In this document: positions 9,600 to 15,233 of the stretch, in pieces
Numbering within the stretch: the first letter of the stretch is position 1
How the letters are laid out: every line of letters begins with the position of its first letter
Assembly: GCA_034420495.1 (NCBI GenBank)
Contig: DAOULG010000223.1
Location: 1-15,233, forward strand
Reading direction: 5' to 3'
DNA: 15,233 nt
Origin: VYDC01 sp034420495
Lineage (GTDB): Bacteria; Chloroflexota; Dehalococcoidia; UBA2979
Notes under the pieces: generated by a model
Told to the model about the DNA's origin: nothing
Databases searched by the model: none
The model's input: only the letters and a program-made list of their open reading frames with translations
Program-made: the position numbers and the translations under genes

Positions 9600-9634
9600 C
9601 GCTCCAGGGCAGCCCGCGAGCCGGTGAGCCGCCG

Positions 9635-10546
9635 ATGCGGGAGGTCCCCCGGGAGAGCGTGCGCGCGCCCCGGGTGGCGAGCGGCAAGGTGCGCGAGATC
9701 TACGAGATCCCCGGCGACCGGCTGCTGCTGGTCGCCACCGATCGCATCTCGGCCTTCGACGTCGTGCTGCCGCAGGGGATCCCGGGCAAGGGGGAGGTGC
9801 TGACCCGCCTCTCGGCGCACTGGTTCGAGCGGACCCGCTCCGTCGTGCCGAACGCCTTCGTCGCCGTGCTCGACGAGTCGAACGCGCGCGAGCTCGGCGT
9901 CGACGCCGACCGGGCGCTCTTCGGGCGGTCGATGGTGATGCGGCGGGCCGAGCCGCTGCCCGTGGAGTGCGTCGTGCGCGGCTACCTCGCGGGCTCGGGC
10001 TGGAGCGACTACGAGCGATCGGGCGCCGTCTCCGGGATCGCGCTCCCGCCCGGGCTCCGCCACGCCGACCGCCTCCTCGAGCCGGTCTTCACGCCGTCGA
10101 CGAAGGCCCGGAGCGGGCACGACGAGGCGATCACGCTGGAGCAGGTGAAGCGAGCGGTGGGGGCGCAGCGCGCCGAGGTGCTGCGGCTGCGCTCGCTGGC
10201 GCTCTACCGCTACGGAGCGGAGCGCGCGGCGGAGCGCGGTATCCTCCTCGCCGACACCAAGTTCGAGTTCGGCCTCATCGACGGGGAACCGGTAGTGATC
10301 GACGAGCTGCTGACGCCCGACTCCTCGCGGTTCTGGCCCGCCGACCGCTACCGGTCCGGGGCCGAGCAGGAGTCGTTCGACAAGCAGCCGGTGCGCGACT
10401 GGCTGCTCCACAGCGGCTGGGACCGCTCGCCGCCCCCTCCCGATCTCCCGCCCGACGTGATCCGCGCGACGGCCGATCGCTACCGGCGCGCCCACGAGCT
10501 CCTCACCGGTCCGCCCCCGGGTCGGCCCGAGGCGGCGCTCGCATGA
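9635..10546 (+). CDS. purC: SAICAR synthetase (phosphoribosylaminoimidazole-succinocarboxamide synthase), 303 aa
   Basis: Joins aspartate to CAIR with ATP to form SAICAR, the substrate of PurB. Family marks: SGKVREIYEIPGDRLLLVATDRISAFDV near the N-terminus, VECVVRGYLAGSGWSDY (signature 1), LADTKFEFGLI (signature 2) and DELLTPDSSRFWPAD. The length and the downstream helical C-terminus fit the longer, yeast-ADE1-like form. Two starts are possible. The ATG at 9635 has GGTGAG six bases upstream and places the GKVR motif at the usual distance. A GTG at 9596 overlaps the purB stop (GTGA) but has its GGGGAG only two bases away and would add 13 low-complexity residues. I prefer the ATG, though the overlap pattern elsewhere in this operon is an argument for the GTG. 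Its stop overlaps the purS start (ATGA). Confidence 0.96.
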   Translation: MREVPRESVRAPRVASGKVREIYEIPGDRLLLVATDRISAFDVVLPQGIPGKGEVLTRLSAHWFERTRSVVPNAFVAVLDESNARELGVDADRALFGRSMVMRRAEPLPVECVVRGYLAGSGWSDYERSGAVSGIALPPGLRHADRLLEPVFTPSTKARSGHDEAITLEQVKRAVGAQRAEVLRLRSLALYRYGAERAAERGILLADTKFEFGLIDGEPVVIDELLTPDSSRFWPADRYRSGAEQESFDKQPVRDWLLHSGWDRSPPPPDLPPDVIRATADRYRRAHELLTGPPPGRPEAALA

Positions 10547-10824
10547 GCCGCTACCTCGCGCACGTCACGGTGATGCTCAAGCCGCTCGTCAACGACCCGG
10601 CCGGCCTCGCGGTGCGGGACGGCCTGGGCGCCCTGGGATTCGAGAGCGTCGAGGCCGTCCGCGTGGGGAAGCGCCTGGCGGTGACGCTCAGCGCCCCGAG
10701 CGCCGAGGAGGCGTCCCGCCTCGTGCGCGCGATGTGCGATCAGCTGCTCGCCAATCCCGTGATCGAGGACTTCGTGGTCGAGGTCGCCGACGGAGGCGCC
10801 GATGCGGGCGCGGCGCCCTCCTGA
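10543..10824 (+). CDS. purS: Phosphoribosylformylglycinamidine synthase subunit PurS, 93 aa
   Basis: Small structural subunit that bridges PurQ and PurL in the three-part FGAM synthetase found in Gram-positive bacteria, cyanobacteria and some others. The N-terminus YLAHVTVMLKPLVNDPAGLAV and the following LGALGFESVEAVRVGKRL match the PurS fold; the helix SAEEASRLVRAMCDQLLANPVIEDF and final strand complete it. It has a short Gly/Ala tail. The ATG overlaps the purC stop by 4 bases (ATGA). Its presence implies separate purQ and purL genes, which normally come next but are not in this window; the next gene downstream is hpnC with its own promoter. Confidence 0.93.
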   Translation: MSRYLAHVTVMLKPLVNDPAGLAVRDGLGALGFESVEAVRVGKRLAVTLSAPSAEEASRLVRAMCDQLLANPVIEDFVVEVADGGADAGAAPS

Positions 10825-10858
10825 GGCCGGCGGAACGAGCCCGCGCGGGGCGACGGCC
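10825..10858 (+). terminator. Weak hairpin after purS, possible terminator
   Basis: GGCCG (10825-10829) can pair with CGGCC (10854-10858) around a second small GC stem built on CCCGCGCGGG. There is no T-tract, so it is not a classical intrinsic terminator. It begins right after the purS stop and precedes the hpnC promoter, the expected place for one. Confidence 0.25.
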
Positions 10859-10861
10859 GTG

Positions 10862-10899
10862 TTGAACCGCGCAGTGGCGCCGCGTATGGTCGCCTGACC
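10862..10899 (+). promoter_or_regulatory. Housekeeping-type promoter giving a near-leaderless hpnC mRNA
   Basis: TTGAAC at 10862-10867, a 17-base spacer, then TATGGT at 10885-10890. Only nine bases separate the -10 from the hpnC ATG (10900), so transcription would start about 0-3 bases before the start codon. There is no ribosome binding site in this interval, which agrees with leaderless translation, common in actinobacteria. It separates the hpn genes from the purine operon. Confidence 0.72.
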
Positions 10900-11778
10900 A
10901 TGCTCGCGGGCACGTCCTCCCCCGTCTCGGTCGAGGAGAGCTACCGGCGCTGCCAGGCGCTCGCCCGATCGCACTACGAGAACTTCACGGTCGCCTCGCG
11001 GTTCCTCCCCGCGGAGCTCCGCAGGCACTTCTCCGCCATCTACGCCTACTGCCGAACCGTGGACGACCTCGGCGACGAGCACCCCGGGGACCGGCTGCAC
11101 GCCCTCGATCTCTGGGAGCAGGACCTGCGCCGCTGCTACGAGGGAACGCCGCAGCATCCCTACCTGACGGCCCTCCGGGAGACGATCGCACGCTTCGAGA
11201 TCCCGGAGGAGCCCTTCCTGCGGCTGATCGAGGCGAACCGCATGGATCAGCGCACGACGAGGTACCGCAGCTACGAGGATCTCGTGCGCTATTGCGAGCA
11301 CTCGGCCAATCCGGTCGGCCGGCTCGTGCTCTACGTCTGCGGCTACCGCGACGAGCGCCGGCAGCTCCTCGCCGACGCCACGTGCACGGCGCTTCAGCTC
11401 GCCAACTTCTGGCAGGATGTCGCGCGCGACCACGTCGCGGGGCGCATCTACCTCCCGCTGGAGGAGATGGAGCGCTTCGGCTACAGCGAGGACGATCTCG
11501 GCCGGCGCGTCGTGAACGACGCCTTCCGCGAGCTGATGGCCTTCCAGGTGGAGCGGACGAGGGCGCTCTTCCGCCGCGGCGAGGAGCTGCTCGGGACGCT
11601 CCAGGGGCGGACCCGGCTGGCGGTGGCGCTCTTCTCCGCGGGAGGCCTCCGGGTGCTCGACCTGATCGAGCACCGAGGCTACGACGTCCTCAGCGAGCGT
11701 CCCGTCCTCACGCGGAGGGCGAAGTTCCTGCTGGCGGCCAGGACGCTCGCCCGGTTCGGCCTCCCGGGCCGAGCGTGA
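10900..11778 (+). CDS. hpnC: Squalene synthase-like enzyme HpnC (hydroxysqualene synthase), 292 aa
   Basis: Trans-isoprenyl diphosphate synthase of the squalene/phytoene synthase family. In the HpnCDE route, HpnC converts presqualene diphosphate to hydroxysqualene. Asp-rich motifs are DDLGD at 55-59 and DVARD at 173-177, within LQLANFWQDVARDHVAGRIYLP. SHYENFTVASRFLP (24-37) and EHSANPVGRLVLYVCGY are HpnC-type rather than HpnD or CrtB. Length is normal. The ATG is set by the promoter 9 bases upstream and no ribosome binding site precedes it. The stop overlaps the hpnD GTG (GTGA). The assignment to HpnC over a phytoene synthase rests on these motifs and on its tandem partner hpnD and on hpnE following. 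Confidence 0.92.
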   Translation: MLAGTSSPVSVEESYRRCQALARSHYENFTVASRFLPAELRRHFSAIYAYCRTVDDLGDEHPGDRLHALDLWEQDLRRCYEGTPQHPYLTALRETIARFEIPEEPFLRLIEANRMDQRTTRYRSYEDLVRYCEHSANPVGRLVLYVCGYRDERRQLLADATCTALQLANFWQDVARDHVAGRIYLPLEEMERFGYSEDDLGRRVVNDAFRELMAFQVERTRALFRRGEELLGTLQGRTRLAVALFSAGGLRVLDLIEHRGYDVLSERPVLTRRAKFLLAARTLARFGLPGRA

Positions 11779-12683
11779 CGGGGCGGCGCGGGGCTCCCGC
11801 CGGGCGACGCGATCTCGAGGAGGCCTACGAGCACTGCCGGCTCATCACGCGGAGCAGCGCCCGCAACTTCTACTACGCCTTCCTGACGCTGCCACGCGCC
11901 AAGCGGCGCGCCATCTACGCGACCTACGCGTTCTGCAGGCTCTGCGACGACATCGCCGACGACGACATGCCCGAGGAGCGACGACGCGAGCTCCTGGCCG
12001 AGACGAAGGGGCGGCTCGGACGGATGCTCGACGGGGAGGAGCCGTCTCCGGACCCGGTCTTCGACGCGCTCGCCGACACGGCCCGGACCTACGGGATCCC
12101 GATCGGCTACTTCGAGGAGATCGTCGAGGGCATCGAGATGGACATGATCCGGAGCAGGTTCGGATCCTTCGACGAGCTCAGGGCCTACTGCTACAAGGTC
12201 GCCTCCGTCGTCGGGCTCGTCTGCATCGAGATCTTCGAGTACGACGACGAGAGGGCGCGCGACTACGCCGTCGCGCTCGGGATCGGCATGCAGCTGACCA
12301 ACATCATCCGGGACGTGCGCGAGGACGCCGGGATGGGCCGGATCTACCTGCCCGCCGACGAGATCGCCTCGCACGGCTACTCGGAGGCGGAGCTCCTCCG
12401 GGGCGAGGTCACCGAACCGTTCCTGCGGCTCATGCAGTTCCAGGCGGACCGCGCCCGCGAATACCTGCGCGAGGGCCGCCGCCTGCTCCCCCTGCTCTCG
12501 GGGCGCTCCCGGGCCTGTCCGGCGGTGCTGCACGACATCTACGCCGCCGTGCTCGACCGGATCGAGGCGGGCGGCTTCCGGGTCTTCGACGGGCGGATCG
12601 GGCTCAGCACGCGCGAGAAGCTCCTTATCATGGGGAGGACATGGATGAGGAGCATGCTGTCCCTCCCGGCCCGCGCACCGTAG
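11775..12683 (+). CDS. hpnD: Presqualene diphosphate synthase HpnD, 302 aa
   Basis: Squalene/phytoene synthase family enzyme that condenses two farnesyl diphosphates head-to-head to presqualene diphosphate, the substrate of HpnC. The substrate-binding motifs are DDIAD at 58-62, in YATYAFCRLCDDIADD, and DVRED at 180-184, in MQLTNIIRDVREDAGMGRIYLP. SSARNFYYAFLTLP near the N-terminus and IEMDMIRSRFGSFDELRAYCYKVASVVGL are typical of HpnD. I use the GTG at 11775, which overlaps the hpnC stop (GTGA). About 12 basic, low-complexity residues precede the conserved part. The gene overlaps the following hpnE by 43 bases. Clearly paralogous to hpnC, presumably an old tandem duplication shared by the whole HpnCD system. 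Confidence 0.93.
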   Translation: MTGRRGAPAGRRDLEEAYEHCRLITRSSARNFYYAFLTLPRAKRRAIYATYAFCRLCDDIADDDMPEERRRELLAETKGRLGRMLDGEEPSPDPVFDALADTARTYGIPIGYFEEIVEGIEMDMIRSRFGSFDELRAYCYKVASVVGLVCIEIFEYDDERARDYAVALGIGMQLTNIIRDVREDAGMGRIYLPADEIASHGYSEAELLRGEVTEPFLRLMQFQADRAREYLREGRRLLPLLSGRSRACPAVLHDIYAAVLDRIEAGGFRVFDGRIGLSTREKLLIMGRTWMRSMLSLPARAP

Positions 12684-14020
12684 CCGTCCTCGGCGGCGGG
12701 CTCGCCGGCCTCTCGGCCTCCCGCTCGCTCGCACGCCGCGGCCACCACGTCACGCTCGTCGAGAAGCGGCGCTTCCTCGGCGGGCGGGCCTTCTCGTTCT
12801 ACGACGAGCGGGCGGGCTGGGACGTCGACAACGGGCAGCACCTCTTCATGGGCTGCTGCACCGCCTACCTCGACCTGCTGCGCTGGACGGGGACGCTCGA
12901 TCAGGCGTACCTGCAGCCCCGCCTGAAGGTCGAGGTCGTGCGCGACGGCAGGAGCGGCACGATCGCGAGCACCCCCGCGCTCGGGCCGCTGCACATCCTC
13001 CCCTCCTTCCTGCGCTACCCCCACCTGAGCGCCCGGGAGAAGCTGCTCGCGGCGTACGCGCTGCTGCGCATGCGGCGCACCGATCGCACCCGGGACCGCG
13101 AGCGGCTGGACGCGGAGAGCGCGTACGACTGGCTCAGGCGGCACCACCAGAGCGAGCGCGCCATCGACAACCTCTGGAACCTGATCATCGTGCCGACCCT
13201 GAATGACGACGCTCGCGATGTGAGCGCGGAGATGGCCCTGATGGTCTTCCAGGAGGGGCTGCTCCGGTCGCCGGCGGAGGCCGCGCTCGGCTGGTCGCGC
13301 GTCGGGCTCACCTCGCTGGCCGGGGCGCCGGCCCACGAGAGGCTCGCATCCTCCGGGCACGACGTCCTCCTGGGCGGGACCGTGCGCTCCCTGCGCATCG
13401 TCGGGGGCCGCGTCGTCGGCGCCGAGCTGGGAGGCGGGCGCGTCGTCGAGGCCGAGTCCTACGTGAGCGCCCTCCCCTTCGATGTCCTGCTCGGCGTCCT
13501 CCCGCCGGCGGTTGCCTCGGATCCCTTCTTCGCGCGCGCGCGCGGGTTGAGCTTCGCGCCGATCGTCGGCGTCCACCTCTGGTACGACAGGGAGGTGATG
13601 GAGGGCGACTTCGTCGCCTTCCTGGACAGCCCCGTGCAGTTCGTCTTCAACAAGAGCGCGATGCAGCGCGGCCCGGCCGGGGAGGGGCAGTACCTCTGCA
13701 TCTCGCTGAGCGCCGCGTGGGACTACGCGGGGCAGAGCGCCGAGCGGCTGAGGGAGACCTTCTCCCGCGAGGTGGAGCGGCTCTTCCCGCGGGCGCGCGG
13801 GGCGCGGATCCGGCGCTGCCGCGTCGTGAAGCAGCACCAGGCGACCTTCCGGCCCCGCCCGGGCTCCGCGCGGTGCCGGCTCCCGCAGGAGACGCCGATC
13901 CCCAACCTCTTCCTCGCCGGCGAATGGACCGACACCGGCTGGCCGTCGACGATGGAGGGAGCGGTGCGGAGCGGCGTGCTCGCCGCCGATCTCGTCCCGG
14001 GCGGGCAAGGGGCGCCCTGA
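12641..14020 (+). CDS. hpnE: Hydroxysqualene dehydroxylase HpnE (FAD-dependent), 459 aa
   Basis: Flavoprotein of the phytoene desaturase-like amine oxidase superfamily. It reduces hydroxysqualene to squalene, completing the HpnCDE pathway. The N-terminal dinucleotide fold VAVLGGGLAGLSASRSLARRG (glycines 18-20 and 23) is followed by EKRRFLGGRAFSF and NGQHLFMGCC (64-73), the latter typical of HpnE. The C-terminal FAD block AGEWTDTGWPSTMEGAVRSG starts near residue 426 and is diagnostic for this group against carotenoid desaturases. The ATG at 12641 lies inside hpnD with GGGGAGG only two bases upstream, and no better in-frame start exists before the nucleotide-binding fold, so the 43-base overlap is probably real. 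No cyclase follows, so whether squalene goes on to hopanoids cannot be seen here. Confidence 0.93.
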   Translation: MDEEHAVPPGPRTVAVLGGGLAGLSASRSLARRGHHVTLVEKRRFLGGRAFSFYDERAGWDVDNGQHLFMGCCTAYLDLLRWTGTLDQAYLQPRLKVEVVRDGRSGTIASTPALGPLHILPSFLRYPHLSAREKLLAAYALLRMRRTDRTRDRERLDAESAYDWLRRHHQSERAIDNLWNLIIVPTLNDDARDVSAEMALMVFQEGLLRSPAEAALGWSRVGLTSLAGAPAHERLASSGHDVLLGGTVRSLRIVGGRVVGAELGGGRVVEAESYVSALPFDVLLGVLPPAVASDPFFARARGLSFAPIVGVHLWYDREVMEGDFVAFLDSPVQFVFNKSAMQRGPAGEGQYLCISLSAAWDYAGQSAERLRETFSREVERLFPRARGARIRRCRVVKQHQATFRPRPGSARCRLPQETPIPNLFLAGEWTDTGWPSTMEGAVRSGVLAADLVPGGQGAP

Positions 14021-14051
14021 GGGTCGGGAGCGGGGCGCCGCGCGGACCCGG

Positions 14052-14083
14052 CCGGGAGCGCGACGCTGGACTCGCGTTTCCGG
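14052..14083 (+). terminator. 12-bp hairpin between hpnE and ispH, possible terminator or RNA processing element
   Basis: CCGGGAGCGCGA (14052-14063) pairs over its full length with TCGCGTTTCCGG (14072-14083) across an 8-base loop. Two of the twelve pairs are G-U on the plus-strand transcript; on the minus strand they would be A-C mismatches, so the structure suits plus-strand RNA. No U-tract follows, so if it terminates it does so in the U-less manner reported in high-GC bacteria. It could also stabilise the hpnCDE mRNA end. Confidence 0.5.
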
Positions 14084-14128
14084 GCCGTGCGACACTCACC
14101 CACGGGTCATCGGGACGCCGAGGGGGTC

Positions 14129-15034
14129 ATGAAGGTCTATCTCGCCGCACCTCGGGGGTTCTGCGCGGGCGTCGACAGGGCGATCGAGATCGTCGAGATC
14201 GCGCTCCGGCGCTTCGGCGCCCCCGTCTACGTCAAGCACCAGATCGTCCACAACGCGCACGTGGTCCGCACCCTGGAGGCGAAGGGTGCGGTCACCGTCG
14301 AGGACGTGCGGGACATCCCGGAGGGGTCGAACGTCGTCTTCTCGGCGCACGGCTCCCCGCCGGAGGACTTCGCCGCCGCCCACGAGAGAGGCCTGAACGT
14401 CATCGATGCGACCTGCCCGCTCGTGGTCAAGGTGCACAACGAGGCGAAGAAGTACCGGCGCGAGGGCCGGGACGTCATCCTCGTCGGGCACCGCGGCCAC
14501 CAGGAGGTGAAGGGGACGATGGGCCAGGCCCCGATGTTCTTCGTGGACGACCGGGAGGACGGCGACCTGCCCTCGTGGGGCTCCGATGCGCCGGTCGCGG
14601 TGATCACGCAGACGACGCTCTCGGTCGACGACACGCGCCGCGCGGTCGATGGGATCCGCCAGCGCTTCGAGGACGCGATCGTCCGCGACGACATCTGCTA
14701 CGCCACGACGAACCGCCAGGACGCCGTGAAGGCGCTCTGCGAGCGGGTGGAGCTCGTCATCGTCGTCGGCTCGCAGAGCAGCTCGAACTGCAACAGGCTT
14801 CGCGAGGTCGCCGAGGCCCGCGGCGCGACGGCCTACCTGATCGGCGGCCCCGAGGAGCTCGACCCCGCGTGGCTGCGGGGCGTCGAGTCCGTCGGCGTCA
14901 CCTCGGGGGCCTCCACGCCCGACCTCCTCGTCCACCAGATCCTCGACGCGCTCGCGCCCGTCGAGATCGAGATCGTGCAGACCGCCGAGGAGAACGTGAC
15001 CTTCACCCTGCCGCGCGGGCTCTCCGATGCGTGA
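14129..15034 (+). CDS. ispH: 4-hydroxy-3-methylbut-2-enyl diphosphate reductase (IspH/LytB), 301 aa
   Basis: Iron-sulfur enzyme of the MEP pathway that reduces HMBPP to IPP and DMAPP. Cluster ligands are Cys12 (RGFCAGVDRA), Cys96 (DATCPLV) and Cys190 (DDICYATTNRQ). Active-site His41, His74 (SAHGSPPE), His124 and Glu126 (GHRGHQEVKG) fall at the same numbers as in E. coli, and ITQTTLS is intact. The substrate loop reads SSNCNRL, with Cys221 after the Asn where E. coli has Ser. The ATG at 14129 begins with the family N-terminus MKVYLAAPRGFCAG; AGGGGG ends two bases before it. A GTG at 14087 would add 14 unlikely residues. It follows hpnE after 108 bases that contain a hairpin, so it may be co-transcribed or separately expressed. 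It supplies the C5 units for the prenyl synthase and HpnD. Confidence 0.97.
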   Translation: MKVYLAAPRGFCAGVDRAIEIVEIALRRFGAPVYVKHQIVHNAHVVRTLEAKGAVTVEDVRDIPEGSNVVFSAHGSPPEDFAAAHERGLNVIDATCPLVVKVHNEAKKYRREGRDVILVGHRGHQEVKGTMGQAPMFFVDDREDGDLPSWGSDAPVAVITQTTLSVDDTRRAVDGIRQRFEDAIVRDDICYATTNRQDAVKALCERVELVIVVGSQSSSNCNRLREVAEARGATAYLIGGPEELDPAWLRGVESVGVTSGASTPDLLVHQILDALAPVEIEIVQTAEENVTFTLPRGLSDA

Positions 15035-15059
15035 GCGGAGCGCTGAGCCGACCACCCCC

Positions 15060-15091
15060 CGCTGAGGCCGGGAGCCGCTGAGGCCGGGAGC
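15060..15091. repeat. Perfect 16-bp tandem duplication
   Basis: CGCTGAGGCCGGGAGC occurs at 15060-15075 and again immediately at 15076-15091 without a mismatch. It lies just after ispH in non-coding sequence. A recent slippage duplication is the simplest reading; no function is implied. Confidence 0.85.
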
Positions 15092-15126
15092 GCCCGGAGC
15101 GGGGCCCGGGCGGGCGACGCCGGCTA

Positions 15127-15156
15127 GCTGTAACTCCCACGTAGGTTGTTTACAGC
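15127..15156. repeat. 7-bp inverted repeat in an AT-richer patch, possible operator
   Basis: GCTGTAA (15127-15133) and its exact complement TTACAGC (15150-15156) are separated by 16 bases. A smaller GTTG-N7-CAAC palindrome overlaps the right arm, and the two arms are followed by the related direct repeats GTAACTCCC and GCAACTCAC. The patch is clearly less GC-rich than anything else in the window. It lies about 45-75 bases before a possible gene start, so a regulator site is plausible; a hairpin is less likely given the long loop. Confidence 0.4.
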
Positions 15157-15201
15157 AACTCACCCCCGGCGGCCGGGCGGTGCAGCAAGCTACTAACAAG
15201 G

Positions 15202-15233
15202 ATGAGCGAGCGGCGGCGTATGGTCGCGGCGAG
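15202..15233 (+). CDS. Possible start of a further gene, cut by the window end
   Basis: An ATG at 15202 opens a frame reading MSERRRMVAA to the window edge. A -10-like TACTAA at 15191-15196 lies five bases before it, which would make it leaderless like hpnC, but no -35 is visible. Ten codons are too few to identify a product, and the true start could be further right. Confidence 0.25.
   Translation, partial: MSERRRMVAA

Noticed and set aside
14067..14096. Possible ispH promoter TGGACT-N18-GACACT
   Set aside because: Both elements are weak and the first lies within the hairpin stem-loop; not enough to call.
15092..15111. Small GC hairpin GCCCGG / CCGGGC after ispH as terminator
   Set aside because: Only 6 bp with an 8-base loop and no T-tract; expected by chance in DNA of this composition.
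15219..15224. TATGGT as a promoter -10 at the right edge
   Set aside because: The sequence 16-18 bases upstream (ACAAGG and neighbours) does not resemble a -35, and the window ends before any start codon it could serve.

Overview
The window reads as chromosomal, housekeeping-type DNA of a very high-GC bacterium (G/C at nearly every third codon position, frequent GTG starts, stop/start overlaps of the ATGA/GTGA type). A free-standing purS, a DDxxD prenyl transferase of the kind common in actinobacteria, and a leaderless promoter with a TAnnnT -10 all point to an actinobacterium. A deep-branching class such as Thermoleophilia is my guess, but I cannot place it firmly. I see no tRNA, rRNA, CRISPR array, insertion sequence, phage gene or defence system, and no gap longer than about 200 bases.

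Left part, minus strand (about 4.7 kb down to 14): four closely packed genes read leftward. They are tsaC (tRNA threonylcarbamoyladenosine synthesis), mug (G:T/G:U mismatch DNA glycosylase), a penicillin-acylase-family Ntn hydrolase, and a polyprenyl diphosphate synthase whose start overlaps the acylase stop by 4 bases.

Centre, plus strand (4795-10824): a purine operon diverges from tsaC and runs guaA, purD, an unrecognised 155-residue protein, purB, purC, purS. Most junctions are 4-base overlaps or a few bases. The unrecognised gene is overlapped at both ends (GTGA with purD, ATGA with purB). The operon stops at purS; purQ and purL are not here.

Right part, plus strand (10862-15034): a well-formed promoter (TTGAAC, 17-base spacer, TATGGT) lies only 9 bases before the hpnC ATG and predicts an almost leaderless mRNA. 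It drives hpnC-hpnD-hpnE, the three-enzyme bacterial route from farnesyl diphosphate to squalene. A 12-bp hairpin separates these from ispH, the last enzyme of the MEP pathway. With the prenyl synthase at the left edge, the window encodes IPP/DMAPP formation (IspH), chain elongation and squalene synthesis; a squalene-hopene cyclase is not visible. The right edge (15035-15233) holds a perfect 16-bp tandem duplication, an AT-richer stretch with a 7-bp inverted repeat, and perhaps the first codons of another gene.

Most of the window is ordinary metabolism. The items most worth a second look are the unknown gene inside the purine operon, the leaderless hpn promoter, the strand-specific hairpin before ispH, the N-terminal extension on GuaA, and the regulatory-looking right edge.
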